Shown: in pieces, positions 1 to 6,808 of the stretch | Position numbering within the stretch: position 1 is the first letter of the stretch | How the letters are laid out: every line of letters begins with the position of its first letter | Source: Bdellovibrionales bacterium | Lineage (GTDB): Bacteria > Bdellovibrionota > Bdellovibrionia > Bdellovibrionales > UBA1609 | Direction: 5' to 3' | Assembly: GCA_020434645.1 (NCBI GenBank) | Contig: JAGRAK010000037.1 | Coordinates: 1-11,287, forward strand | Length of the DNA: 11,287 nucleotides | Translations under genes and position numbers: made by a program | Notes under the pieces: generated by a model | The model's database searches: none | Told to the model about the DNA's origin: nothing | What the model saw: only the letters and a program-made list of their open reading frames with translations

Positions 1-187
1 ATAGGTCAGTTTTTTCTTCATTTGATTCGGGTGACCTCATAAGGGTTGGCCGGCCTAATTTAACGACAGATGATGATTCATCTTGTGCAACTCGAAGGCT
101 CTTTAATTCGCCAAGCAAACGGCTTCGCTCTTTTTCAAGAGCAGTGAGTTTATCTTCAATAGTGCGTATTTGATCATCTATGGCCAT
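1..187 (-). CDS. N-terminus of probable TOTE-type primase-helicase (partial, runs off left edge)
   Basis: Reading leftward from an ATG at 187-185, 62 codons stay open to the window edge. The first 35 or so residues are a heptad-like charged helix (start MAIDDQIRTIEDKLTALEKE), followed by a linker with KLGRPTLMRSPESNEEKTDL. From memory, a short coiled coil and then a segment like this leading into 'LFLxLFRxRxDVY' begins the large primase-helicase of TOTE conflict systems (primase-like AEP domain plus DEAD/DEAH helicase plus nuclease), which are proposed DNA-targeting defence proteins. Only the coiled coil and linker lie in the window; none of the primase or helicase motifs can be seen. The assignment therefore rests on the N-terminal pattern and on the neighbouring defence genes. 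No strong Shine-Dalgarno precedes the ATG, and no other start is available in frame nearby. It diverges from darT across about 130 bp. Confidence 0.55.
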   Translation of the reverse strand, partial: MAIDDQIRTIEDKLTALEKERSRLLGELKSLRVAQDESSSVVKLGRPTLMRSPESNEEKTDL

Positions 188-230
188 GAGTCTATTTTTT
201 GTCCGCCCTTCGGATTTGCTCTTGATATCC

Positions 231-288
231 CGTCAAATTGATACCGTCAAACCCACAAATTTGGTTATCCGCTTGGATGAAATATGGT
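231..288 (+). promoter_or_regulatory. Divergent control region upstream of darT, with 7-bp direct repeat
   Basis: The 132-bp gap between the leftward gene and darT contains CGTCAAA twice (231-237 and 245-251, 14-bp period). It also holds a weak candidate promoter for darT: TTGGTT at 261-266, a 16-bp spacer, TATGGT at 283-288. A purine-rich GAGATGGA at 307-314 sits just ahead of the darT ATG and could be its ribosome-binding site. The promoter boxes are poor matches, so this is a suggestion only. Confidence 0.25.
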
Positions 289-319
289 AGATATTGGCCT
301 CTTTTAGAGATGGATATTA

Positions 320-970
320 ATGAACAAATCTTTGAGTCACACAATCAATGAAAAATATCAGATCTGGGTCGCCAATCACATGACCCATCTCGATAACCTG
401 CGCCCTATCCTTCAGGTAAAAGAGTTGCGGTCTTATAACCTTATGCGTGGCCAAAATTATCACAACCTAGCAAACGAAGACGTACAGGCCGGGCGAGCCG
501 CTGTGACAATACCTGCATCCCAGAAGCCCTTGCACGACTACGTACCGCTCTATCTTGGCTTCAAAACCCCAATGGTAGCCACCAATCAATTACAAAATGA
601 AAATCTGTTGTTCTTAAGATTCTCGCTGGATATTTTGTCAACCCCTGGTGCAATAGTTAGCGACGGAAATGCTCGCTCACAAAAGACTCAATTTTATCTA
701 TTCAGTGGGCCTGATATTTTCTCTAAAATCGATGTGGCGGCTATCCGCACGGTCAAATACAGCAAAGACCCTGAACTTAAGCGAAAGAAACAGGCCGAGG
801 TGCTGATCCCCGATAAATTACCCATCACTCAAATGCATGATATTATTTGTTATTCGGAAAATGCCAAATCTCACGTCTTGTCGATACTCGCCGAATTTGG
901 TATAAAAAAACAAGTCACAGTCAATCCGGGCTGGTACTTTGGTACACGACCTGAGAACAAGGGAAGTTAA
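320..970 (+). CDS. darT: DarT ssDNA thymidine ADP-ribosyltransferase toxin
   Basis: The 216-residue protein has the length and motif order of DarT (formerly DUF4433), the toxin that uses NAD+ to ADP-ribosylate thymidine in single-stranded DNA and so blocks replication. Visible motifs are the NAD-binding start H20-M-T-H23-L-D-N-L27, the PLHDYVPLYL segment at 70-79 followed by a PM dipeptide, the SDGNA motif at 114-118, and KRKKQAEVLIPD at 154-165. In that last stretch E160 is the expected catalytic glutamate (the Thermus enzyme's catalytic residue is also reported as E160). The ATG at 320 follows a GAGATGGA. The stop at 968-970 is one base from the darG start, so the two are co-translated. All key residues look intact, so an active toxin is expected, kept in check by the downstream macrodomain protein. 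Family knowledge links DarTG to anti-phage defence. Confidence 0.94.
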   Translation: MNKSLSHTINEKYQIWVANHMTHLDNLRPILQVKELRSYNLMRGQNYHNLANEDVQAGRAAVTIPASQKPLHDYVPLYLGFKTPMVATNQLQNENLLFLRFSLDILSTPGAIVSDGNARSQKTQFYLFSGPDIFSKIDVAAIRTVKYSKDPELKRKKQAEVLIPDKLPITQMHDIICYSENAKSHVLSILAEFGIKKQVTVNPGWYFGTRPENKGS

Positions 971-971
971 C

Positions 972-1502
972 GTGGTCACATTTGTTAAAGGCGATATGTT
1001 TAAGTCACCAGCGCAGGTGCTTACCAACACCGTGAACTGTGTTGGTGTCATGGGCGCGGGTGTGGCCCTTGAGTTTAAAAATCGCCACCCGATGATGTTT
1101 GAAGATTATAAAGCTAAATGTGATAGAGGCGAGGTTCAACCCGGTCAGCCCTATTTGTGGGAAGATGATTCCGTGCAAATTTTGAATTTTCCGACCAAAC
1201 GCGACTGGCGCAACGATTCCGCTTTTCAAGATATCGAAGACGGCCTTAAGCATTTAGCAAATTCATATGCAGCAATGGGCATTCAATCTATAGCCATGCC
1301 CGCACTTGGCTGTGGCTTAGGTGGCCTTGATTGGACTGACGTTCGCCCGCTTATTGAAAAGCATCTTGGTCCCCTGCCCGATCTCGATGTTTATGTGTAT
1401 GAACCGCAGGCAGCAGCTAGCAAGAAAAGCGGTCAGCATGACCGCGATGCTAACGACACCGCTTGTAGTCGCAAAATTTCTGCCCACCCTAACGAGCTGT
1501 AG
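972..1502 (+). CDS. darG: DarG macrodomain ADP-ribosyl-DNA glycohydrolase antitoxin
   Basis: DarG removes the ADP-ribose that DarT places on thymidine. I chose the GTG at 972, one base after the darT stop and 5 bases after GGGAAG, because the protein then begins MVTFVKGDMF as macrodomain antitoxins do; an upstream ATG at 939 in the same frame lies inside darT and adds 11 residues unlike the family. From the GTG it is 176 residues: a complete macrodomain (residues 1-145) with NTVNCVGVMGAGVALEF at 19-35, FPTKRDW at 73-79 and the MPALGCGLGGLDW loop at 109-121. Longer DarG proteins carry an extra C-terminal domain; it is absent here. Residues 148-176 form a polar tail with no family resemblance that I recognise, perhaps neutral read-through to the next stop. 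No terminator with a T-run follows. Confidence 0.93.
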   Translation: MVTFVKGDMFKSPAQVLTNTVNCVGVMGAGVALEFKNRHPMMFEDYKAKCDRGEVQPGQPYLWEDDSVQILNFPTKRDWRNDSAFQDIEDGLKHLANSYAAMGIQSIAMPALGCGLGGLDWTDVRPLIEKHLGPLPDLDVYVYEPQAAASKKSGQHDRDANDTACSRKISAHPNEL

Positions 1503-1531
1503 TTCTAATTTCAGCCTAACGTAAAACCCAA

Positions 1532-1568
1532 GTTAGCGTCCAAATTGCCGATAGATTTGTAAGCTAAC
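1532..1568. repeat. Hairpin after darG (two-part stem)
   Basis: GTTAGC (1532-1537) pairs with GCTAAC (1563-1568), and inside it CAAAT (1541-1545) pairs with ATTTG (1555-1559). This gives an 11-bp stem split by a 3x3 internal loop, with a 9-base apical loop. There is no T-run on either side, so it is not a typical intrinsic terminator. It could be an RNA 3' end structure for darTG or a recombination scar. Confidence 0.35.
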
Positions 1569-1675
1569 GCAACTCTGCAAACTTCACTGCGAACGTCCTT
1601 ATTGAACACACTTGATCTGACAGCAAAAAGTTGCGAAGATCATCTCGCAGCCCACGCCAATTTCACGCTAAGAGT

Positions 1676-1697
1676 GGTTCTACGGTTCTACTCGGTT
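1676..1697 (+). repeat. Three GGTTC repeats upstream of the winged-helix gene
   Basis: GGTTC occurs at 1676-1680, 1684-1688 and 1693-1697. The first two lie in a perfect tandem GGTTCTAC octamer, and the set is bracketed by CTACG...CGTAG. The cluster ends 23 bp before the ATG at 1721, where an autoregulatory operator for the encoded winged-helix protein would be expected. Binding is inferred, not shown. Confidence 0.3.
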
Positions 1698-1720
1698 CGT
1701 AGGGTTGATATCATAGAATC

Positions 1721-2050
1721 ATGCTCGAAAACCTATTAGGCAACAAAACAGCAGAGAAAGTCCTTCTTTACATAGCTAACTATGGCGAAGGCCATACTTC
1801 TGGAATTGCACAAACATTCGATATTCAAAAATCGCAAGTGCACAAGCAACTTATCAAATTAGAAGCGGGCGGAATTTTGGTAGGTCGAAGTGTGGGCAAT
1901 CTTCGAATGTTTCAGATAAATCCACGCTGCCCCTATAAAGACGAACTCAATTCACTATTGAAGAAAGTGTTATCTTTAATCTCGAAAACAGAGACAGAAA
2001 AATATTATCGCCAACGCCGACGACCGCGAAGAACCGGTAAAGAATTGTGA
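1721..2050 (+). CDS. Winged helix-turn-helix regulator, probable antitoxin of NTase pair
   Basis: This 109-residue protein begins MLENLLGNKTAEKVLLYIAN. It carries a winged helix-turn-helix of the ArsR/MarR-like kind at about residues 8-70: helix AEKVLLYIANY, recognition segment FDIQKSQVHKQLIKLEAGG, and a wing with LVGRSVGNLRMFQINP. The C-terminus (residues 76-109) is helical and ends in a very basic RQRRRPRRTGK tract suited to nucleic acid contact. Its stop overlaps the start of the nucleotidyltransferase gene by four bases (GTGA), so the two are translationally coupled. wHTH-then-NTase is the layout of AbiE-type type IV systems, in which the wHTH protein represses the operon and neutralises the toxin. 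This protein is shorter than AbiEi, so it would be a relative by design rather than a clear family member. DNA binding is well supported; the antitoxin role is inferred from position. Confidence 0.8.
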   Translation: MLENLLGNKTAEKVLLYIANYGEGHTSGIAQTFDIQKSQVHKQLIKLEAGGILVGRSVGNLRMFQINPRCPYKDELNSLLKKVLSLISKTETEKYYRQRRRPRRTGKEL

Positions 2051-2469
2051 ATATATTCAATTCTAAAATGTCATTGAAGGATTTCGCAATTGCCGTGGCC
2101 ACCGAACTCAAAGAGCATGGTATTGACGTCATTCTAACAGGCGGCGCAGTTGTTTCTATTTATTCTGAAAACAAATATGTTTCGAACGATGCTGACTTCT
2201 TAAGCACCACTGATCATCAAAATATTTTGAAAGCCACAGGTTCGATAAAGGAAAATGGTTTTACTTTACGTTTATTATCTCCTACCCAATGCGTGATGGA
2301 CCGCCTAGCTGCATATTACCACTGGAACGACAGACAAAGCCTCGAACAGGCATTGTTGGTAGCCGAGAATCATCCTATTAAACTAAATGAGGTTAAAAAG
2401 TGGTCCAAGAATGAGGGCGAGACTTCTAAGTTTCAAGAATTTCTCGACGGTATAAAAATAAAAAAATGA
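2047..2469 (+). CDS. DUF6036-like nucleotidyltransferase, probable toxin of AbiE-like pair
   Basis: The 140-residue protein is a minimal pol-beta-type nucleotidyltransferase. It has the G-G signature in VILTGGAVVSIYS (28-40) and the metal-binding D48-x-D50 pair in SNDADFL, followed by a conserved LSPTQCVMDRLAAYYHWNDR block at about 77-96. Such proteins transfer a nucleotide to an RNA or protein target; AbiEii/MenT relatives act on tRNA or GTP, but the substrate here is unknown. The GTG at 2047 overlaps the upstream stop (GTGA) and is preceded by GGTAAAG. An ATG at 2068 would start MSLKDFAIAV and may be the true start, as the preceding seven residues look non-conserved. A third catalytic carboxylate is not obvious, so activity is unproven. 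The tight coupling with the winged-helix gene argues that the two act as one module. Confidence 0.8.
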   Translation: MNIFNSKMSLKDFAIAVATELKEHGIDVILTGGAVVSIYSENKYVSNDADFLSTTDHQNILKATGSIKENGFTLRLLSPTQCVMDRLAAYYHWNDRQSLEQALLVAENHPIKLNEVKKWSKNEGETSKFQEFLDGIKIKK

Positions 2470-2493
2470 GTAGATAGGACATGGCATTTTTCT

Positions 2494-2502
2494 TGCTATA
2501 GT
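2494..2502 (+). promoter_or_regulatory. Candidate extended -10 promoter for the lipoprotein toxin operon
   Basis: TGCTATAGT at 2494-2502 fits an extended -10 element (TGn plus TATAGT). No good -35 box lies at the right distance. Transcription would start near 2509, giving a leader of about 85 bases before the ATG at 2594. An ATG at 2507 opens a 16-codon frame (MQTIQSRYCEFGRQSV) without a ribosome-binding site, probably not translated. Confidence 0.35.
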
Positions 2503-2534
2503 AGCTATGCAAACCATCCAAAGTCGCTATTGCG

Positions 2535-2582
2535 AATTTGGGAGACAATCCGTCTGAAAACGAAGATTTGGTTTCCCAAATT
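2535..2582 (+). promoter_or_regulatory. Leader stem abutting the toxin ribosome-binding site
   Basis: AATTTGGGA (2535-2543) and TCCCAAATT (2574-2582) are a perfect 9-bp inverted repeat with a 30-base loop. The Shine-Dalgarno AAGGAA of the toxin gene starts at the very next base (2583-2588). A stem ending there could limit ribosome access or protect the 5' end. Function is inferred. Confidence 0.45.
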
Positions 2583-2593
2583 AAGGAATTAAA

Positions 2594-4393
2594 ATGAAAA
2601 TTAGGATCAAAAAACTTGTCTCTGTTTCGCTTGCGCTAACTCACATATTCTTGGCAACCTCTTGCGCCACCGTATCAAATCTACCTACTGGCCCAACTAT
2701 TTCTCGCAAAGATATTGAAGCCAAAACACCCAATCGCCCAATGATAGCATTGGCAAACCGAAAAGAGATAATTTCGAAGATAGAAAGATTCGAAAGTGCT
2801 CTTGAGAAAAGAGGCAAAGCACTTACTCCAGCCGACTGGCGCTTACACGATGAACTCCTCGCGAAATATATTCAGCTAAAGAATCAATCCGTAAATGGAA
2901 CGAAAATCTTGGTTCCGGGCCGAAGCCGTCTGCGCGTTGAGGCTCAGAGTTTCTGCTTAAACTCTGGTCGGGCAGCACCATCTGAAAACGAAATTTTCGA
3001 ATGGGTTAAAAGTGATCCAAAAATCCCATACTACAAAGAAATTCTAAAACTATTTTCAAAAGACAAACAAATAGAGCAAGCAGATATCCAAGCGCTGTTT
3101 TGGAATTTACAGAACAAGACCCAATGGGAAAACTATCCAGATAATTTCAAGGCAATACTGCAAAAGATTGACCCAAATGCCGCAGTCAAATTGCCCTCTA
3201 AAATCAAAGATACTGCTCAAAATGCAGTCATGGATTATTTGAAAAGCCAGATGCCGATTGCCGATAAAATCGATGAAGCCTTCTCTTTTGCCGAAGGTGA
3301 ATACTATAGGTACAGCGAATACGCTCGCTCCATTTCAGATTTAAAATCGAAATTTTCGATTGAAGAAAAAGATGAAGCTCAATCGATCGCAGACTCGCCT
3401 TTGTACGTTACGACAAAATCTGACGGCTATCATAATCAGACCCTCACTTTTTACAACCCGACGTCAAAATCTCAAGAAATTGATCTTTCAGACTACTATT
3501 TGAAATCAAGTCGCAACGATGTCCAAAGAATCGCTCTCGGCCGAAAACCCAGCGTTGATGAAGACTTGGTATCTCAGTTAGAAAACTCGCTTTACAAATC
3601 AATGGCTCGTCTCGGAGTTGGATTTACCCCCGTGATCGGCGATGTCGCGGATCTATACGAACTGCTAACCGGAAAAGATTTTTTAAATGCATACAAACTG
3701 ACTTGGGGCGAACGGCTACTATCTGGGATCGGACTTATTGCCGGCAGCGGTGCCGGTTTTCGATATGCAGCACGAGCGGCCAATGCACCAGAAGAATTTT
3801 TGCCTAAATTTGAAAGAGGCTTTGAACAAGTAGCCAAAAAAGAACTTGGCCTTACTTCACGCGAACTTAAAGAAACTCGAGAATTTATTGCCGAAGCCAA
3901 ATCCGCCAAACAATCAATCGAAGCATCGCCTACGCTCCGTAAAAGTTTTGAAAGCAATGGTTTTAAAAAAACCGATTTCTATGTTCGACCAAATGGAGAG
4001 GTCATCCCGTCTACTGGCTATCGTTACATCAGTTCAGACGCTCAATATCTAGAAGATCTATCTCGAATCGGAAAAATACCGGCGTTTGAAAGCGGCAACT
4101 ACATTTCTTTCAATAAATTTGATCGCCCCAAGTCGGCTGCCGACCACCTTCAGCTGCCCCCTCAAAACAACGCCTCGATCAGAGTCGAATTCGATACAGC
4201 GCCAATTGCTGAAAGATTGCAAATACCGAACGGAAATTATGGTCGCGCTGACTATTTGGAACCGATAACAAAAGACTTTCCTGACTTCGGGAAAGGTGGC
4301 GGATATCAAGCAATCACAAAAGACTCAATTCAAGCCAAAAGAATTGTGGACCTTAGAACAAATAAAGTAATTTTCGAGCGAGGCATCAAATGA
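2594..4393 (+). CDS. Polymorphic-toxin lipoprotein with PT-TG pre-toxin domain
   Basis: The 599-residue protein starts with a basic, hydrophobic signal peptide ending in a relaxed lipobox, A21-T-S-C24, so the mature protein is probably lipid-anchored. Residues 25-100 are a charged, helix-rich spacer. Residues 105-300 form an unassigned domain with the distinctive VEAQSFCLNSGRAAPSENE block. Residues 335-395 match the pre-toxin TG (PT-TG) domain, seen as GVGFTPVIGDVADLYELLTG (341-360), then LTWGERLLSGIGLIAGSGAG (369-388); this is a linker found just before toxin modules in polymorphic toxins. Residues 449-599 are the putative toxin, with VRPNGEVIPSTGYRYISSD, RVEFDT and RADYLEPITKDFPDFGKGGG. I recall similar 'PATGYRY' modules at the C-termini of Rhs/Cdi-type toxins but cannot name the activity. 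AAGGAA precedes the ATG. The stop overlaps the next gene's start (ATGA), the usual effector-immunity spacing. Confidence 0.87.
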   Translation: MKIRIKKLVSVSLALTHIFLATSCATVSNLPTGPTISRKDIEAKTPNRPMIALANRKEIISKIERFESALEKRGKALTPADWRLHDELLAKYIQLKNQSVNGTKILVPGRSRLRVEAQSFCLNSGRAAPSENEIFEWVKSDPKIPYYKEILKLFSKDKQIEQADIQALFWNLQNKTQWENYPDNFKAILQKIDPNAAVKLPSKIKDTAQNAVMDYLKSQMPIADKIDEAFSFAEGEYYRYSEYARSISDLKSKFSIEEKDEAQSIADSPLYVTTKSDGYHNQTLTFYNPTSKSQEIDLSDYYLKSSRNDVQRIALGRKPSVDEDLVSQLENSLYKSMARLGVGFTPVIGDVADLYELLTGKDFLNAYKLTWGERLLSGIGLIAGSGAGFRYAARAANAPEEFLPKFERGFEQVAKKELGLTSRELKETREFIAEAKSAKQSIEASPTLRKSFESNGFKKTDFYVRPNGEVIPSTGYRYISSDAQYLEDLSRIGKIPAFESGNYISFNKFDRPKSAADHLQLPPQNNASIRVEFDTAPIAERLQIPNGNYGRADYLEPITKDFPDFGKGGGYQAITKDSIQAKRIVDLRTNKVIFERGIK

Positions 4394-4599
4394 CGACAGC
4401 GAACGACGCCAAAGAGAAGCTAACCAAGCTGCACTACGAAAAACTAATTAAAGAAATTTTCAATACCGACGACGCTAAGTCAAAATTATTGGCGGCAGAC
4501 CTATATGACCAAATAGTCGCCCACGGTGGAAATCCACATAACTTCGATGATATAGAAAAGACGATACACGTAATAGTCGGAAAATGGCTAAACAGATAA
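4390..4599 (+). CDS. Small probable immunity protein
   Basis: This is a 69-residue, soluble, charged, mostly helical protein (MTTANDAKEKLTKLHYEKLI...) with no signal peptide or membrane segment. Its ATG overlaps the toxin stop by four bases (ATGA), so it is translated with the toxin. Size, charge and position fit the cognate immunity protein that binds the toxin module in the cytoplasm. I recognise no named immunity family, so the role is inferred from context. Nothing resembling a terminator follows the stop; recombinase remnant sequence begins within a few bases. Confidence 0.75.
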   Translation: MTTANDAKEKLTKLHYEKLIKEIFNTDDAKSKLLAADLYDQIVAHGGNPHNFDDIEKTIHVIVGKWLNR

Positions 4600-5723
4600 T
4601 CTTTTTTCACAAGCAGTTCTAAACTCCCGGACTTGGGGACGCCAATCTGTTTTTTGAGCCATTTCAGCAAGTTTCGGTTCTTATCCAAAAAATCCCGACG
4701 CTCCTTCGGTGTGCGTGAAAGCCATAGTGATTTCGCAGACGTAGCCAGTTCGAGAATGGATTTGGCTGTTTCGCGAAACGCATCGTTCAGGCTGCACTGC
4801 AACTCCTCTAAGATTTTCGTGTATTCAGCGCGGTCCTCGCGCACCCGCTGCACCTGACGGCGGTAACCATAATCATCCAATACCCCCATTTTCAAATCGT
4901 CATACAAATCATCTTCACGCCCCTCTAACTCCTTCAGCTTCTGAGAATACGCTGCAATCTGCTTACGCACAGTCGCATTGGCCTTTTCATGCGCTTGGTT
5001 CAAGGCTTCTGCCAACTCATCTGCTAACGACTTGGTAATGGTGATTGAATCCACAGCCGTCGATAGCTTGCCCCAAATTTTATCTTCAGTGGTGGAAAGC
5101 CCCTTCATGTTCGGGTGGACCCGTTTGCCGTTGGTGCAGTGGTAATAGTGAAACACTTTCGTCGATTTATTTTTGAGAATTTTAGTTTTAGGATCATAAA
5201 TCACTGCGCATCCACACTTAGTGTCACCACACTTTATCCACCCACCTGCAAACACGCCTTGCGAAGTTTCAACACGACGACTGTAGCGTTTGCCGAAAGT
5301 CTCTTGCACGCGTTCAAGTATTGGAATGGGAATAATAAGCTCATGCTTTCCCTCGTATTCCTGTCCTTGCCAATGAAATTTGCCGTAATAAAAAGGATTC
5401 GCTAATCGCCGCTGAATGGCGTTTGGTCGATACGCCTTCCCCTTCGCGATAAAACCCTCTTTCACGATGTCACAAATCTCTTGATAGGAATAACCCTGCG
5501 CCCGCAATTCAAATTCGCGCTGCACCTGCCTGACTACATTTTGGTTTTGATCCTGCACAATAATGGTGCCGCGCTTTCGCGTTCGACCATTCTCGTCAGT
5601 CAAATGCTGATGCATGTAACCGAGTGGGGCATGGTTATTGGGGAACCAACCCGACTCTGCCTTGGCCCTCATGGCATCATTCACCTTAGCCGAGAGGTTG
5701 CGAATAAATTGCTTATTGGTCGT
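4434..5723 (-). pseudogene. Large serine recombinase remnant lacking its catalytic domain
   Basis: The leftward frame is open from 5723 to a stop at 4434. Homology to large serine recombinases starts abruptly at about 5723 with KQFIRNLSAKVNDAMRAKAE, the region that normally follows the resolvase catalytic domain. It continues through the recombinase domain (SGWFPNNHAPLGYMHQ, YSYQEICDIV, IQRRLANPFYYGKFHW), a zinc ribbon (KCGDTKCGCAV ... YYHC) and the coiled coil (KQIAAYSQKLKELEGREDDL) to KSGSLELLVKKD near 4605. The N-terminal ~140 residues, including the catalytic serine, are missing, and an in-frame stop lies at 5724-5726. The last 55 or so codons (4434-4600) run antisense through the immunity gene and are not recombinase, so the 3' end is also altered. 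The only nearby start is a GTG at 5684. It cannot catalyse strand exchange and marks a former integrative element. Confidence 0.86.
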
Positions 5724-6370
5724 TTACCCGTATCGTCAATGCCCTCAAATGTAGTGGTCACGTCCTCGAAAGACGAACCCGCATAAGTTTCACCGATTCG
5801 GAATTTGCCGGTAGATGTTTCCGTTTGACCACCCATAGAAAACCAGTTGGTCTTTTTTACGCTCTTGTATTCAACGACTATTTCAGGCGCATCTTTTTTC
5901 TGAACGCCATTGAATGTGTTCTCTTTATCTGGACTTGGCACCCAATCGTATGTGTCACGCAACACCTGAAGCTCACTCAACTTGAGTGATAAGTCGGCTT
6001 CATAAGTTTCTGACTTGACCTGAAGATGAACCTCATCTCTGCCGTTGTTCATTAGTGCTTCAATCCCATCAACTGCAAATGCGGTATTTTTGCCATCATC
6101 GCTCAAGCTAAATTTCTCTTTATCCATGAACGTAAAATTCGGGCTTGTTTTGATCGAGGAGCTTTTATTTGGCGATGTGATGCTTGCGTCCGTTTCATCG
6201 ACCAAAGTTTCTATCGAGGCCATGCATAAAAGTCGGATGCTTTTATACTTTTCAGTCAGAAGGCTGATCGCCTTATCACCAGTCAACACCGCCTCTTCTT
6301 GTTTTTGTTCAGGTGTTTTTTTAGTTGGACTGGCGCTATTTTTATCGTCCTTAGAACAAGCGGACGGCAC
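5681..6370 (-). pseudogene. Truncated lipoprotein-like gene
   Basis: About 215 residues of one protein read leftward. The sequence begins S-A-C-S-K-D-D followed by a Ser/Thr/Lys/Gln-rich linker, the look of residues just after a lipobox cysteine. The hydrophobic signal segment is absent: upstream codons read AIPAPPRVVP back to a stop at 6395-6397. The body (SETYEADLSLKLSELQVLRD, YDWVPSPDKENTF, TNWFSMGGQTETSTGKFRIG) looks like a beta-rich envelope protein that I do not recognise. Its own sequence probably ends near 5726, where recombinase homology starts; the last 12 or so residues before the stop at 5681-5683 read recombinase DNA in the wrong frame. Both ends therefore seem cut. The GTGA overlap with the downstream GTG at 5684 is accidental. 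Confidence 0.55.
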
Positions 6371-6738
6371 AACTCTTGGAGGTGCTGGAATCGCTCAGCG
6401 TTGACTTGCCGACCAAAATCTTAGAACTGCTGCCCACACTTGTGCCTGAAAAGCAGGTCGATGTGCTTCTGCACCTTATGCCCTATGTTTATCCGAAGCG
6501 AAAAGCAGTGGAGTTGGACATTCATGATACATCAGAGCGACCCTGGTGGTCGGGTCTAATGGAAAAGTATGAGCGAATGTCACCCGAACAGCGGGATCAA
6601 GAACTCGACCAACTTATAGCCAATCGTGCCATTATCAAGGCCGAAGAAAAGTCGATCAAAGAAGCTGCCGCAAATCGCGAAAAAATTTTGGCCGATGCGA
6701 GTCTACCTGGTGACCCCAGCAATAAGCACTCCCCTTAG
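6355..6738 (+). pseudogene. C-terminal fragment of a helical protein
   Basis: The frame is open from 6355 (after a stop at 6352-6354) to a TAG at 6736-6738 and has no ATG; only a TTG at 6376 could start it. The product is helix-rich: VLESLSVDLPTKILELLPTL, then PEKQVDVLLHLMPYVYPKRK, then the charged helices YERMSPEQRDQELDQLI and KAEEKSIKEAAANREK. The 'E..P.L....VDVLL.LMPY..P+RK' pattern reminds me of small phage packaging or DUF5681-like proteins, but this is weak. It starts head-to-head with the broken lipoprotein gene, the two meeting at about 6355-6376, so its 5' end was probably lost in the same rearrangement. Confidence 0.45.
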
Positions 6739-6808
6739 GGTGATGCTGATTGCACTTATCCATACTCACAATACGCACTCACGCAAAACTGGTGATTTGC
6801 GCATTTGC

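Noticed and set aside
939..971. ATG at 939 as the darG start
   Set aside because: It lies inside darT and adds residues outside the macrodomain pattern. The GTG at 972 has a ribosome-binding site and gives the family's usual start.
818..1253. Antisense ORFs across darT and darG
   Set aside because: They mirror the real genes in other frames, lack start signals, and their products are not protein-like.
1449..1570. Several CTAACG/GTTAGCG words after darG, suggestive of an integron attC site
   Set aside because: The only good stem (1532-1568) has GTT at its 5' side and AAC at its 3' side, the reverse of an attC. The pair in the right order (1515-1538) is too short, and no L-box pairing is seen. 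Gene orientations also do not form a cassette array.
1626..1720. Possible tRNA remnant (GGTTC words)
   Set aside because: No cloverleaf can be formed; the GGTTC words are spaced as repeats and lack a matching acceptor or anticodon arm.
4434..4600. Leftward coding sequence antisense to the immunity gene as a true recombinase C-terminus
   Set aside because: The peptide YLFSHFPTITCIVFSISSKL... is unlike any recombinase tail, and the opposite strand is a coherent small gene coupled to the toxin.
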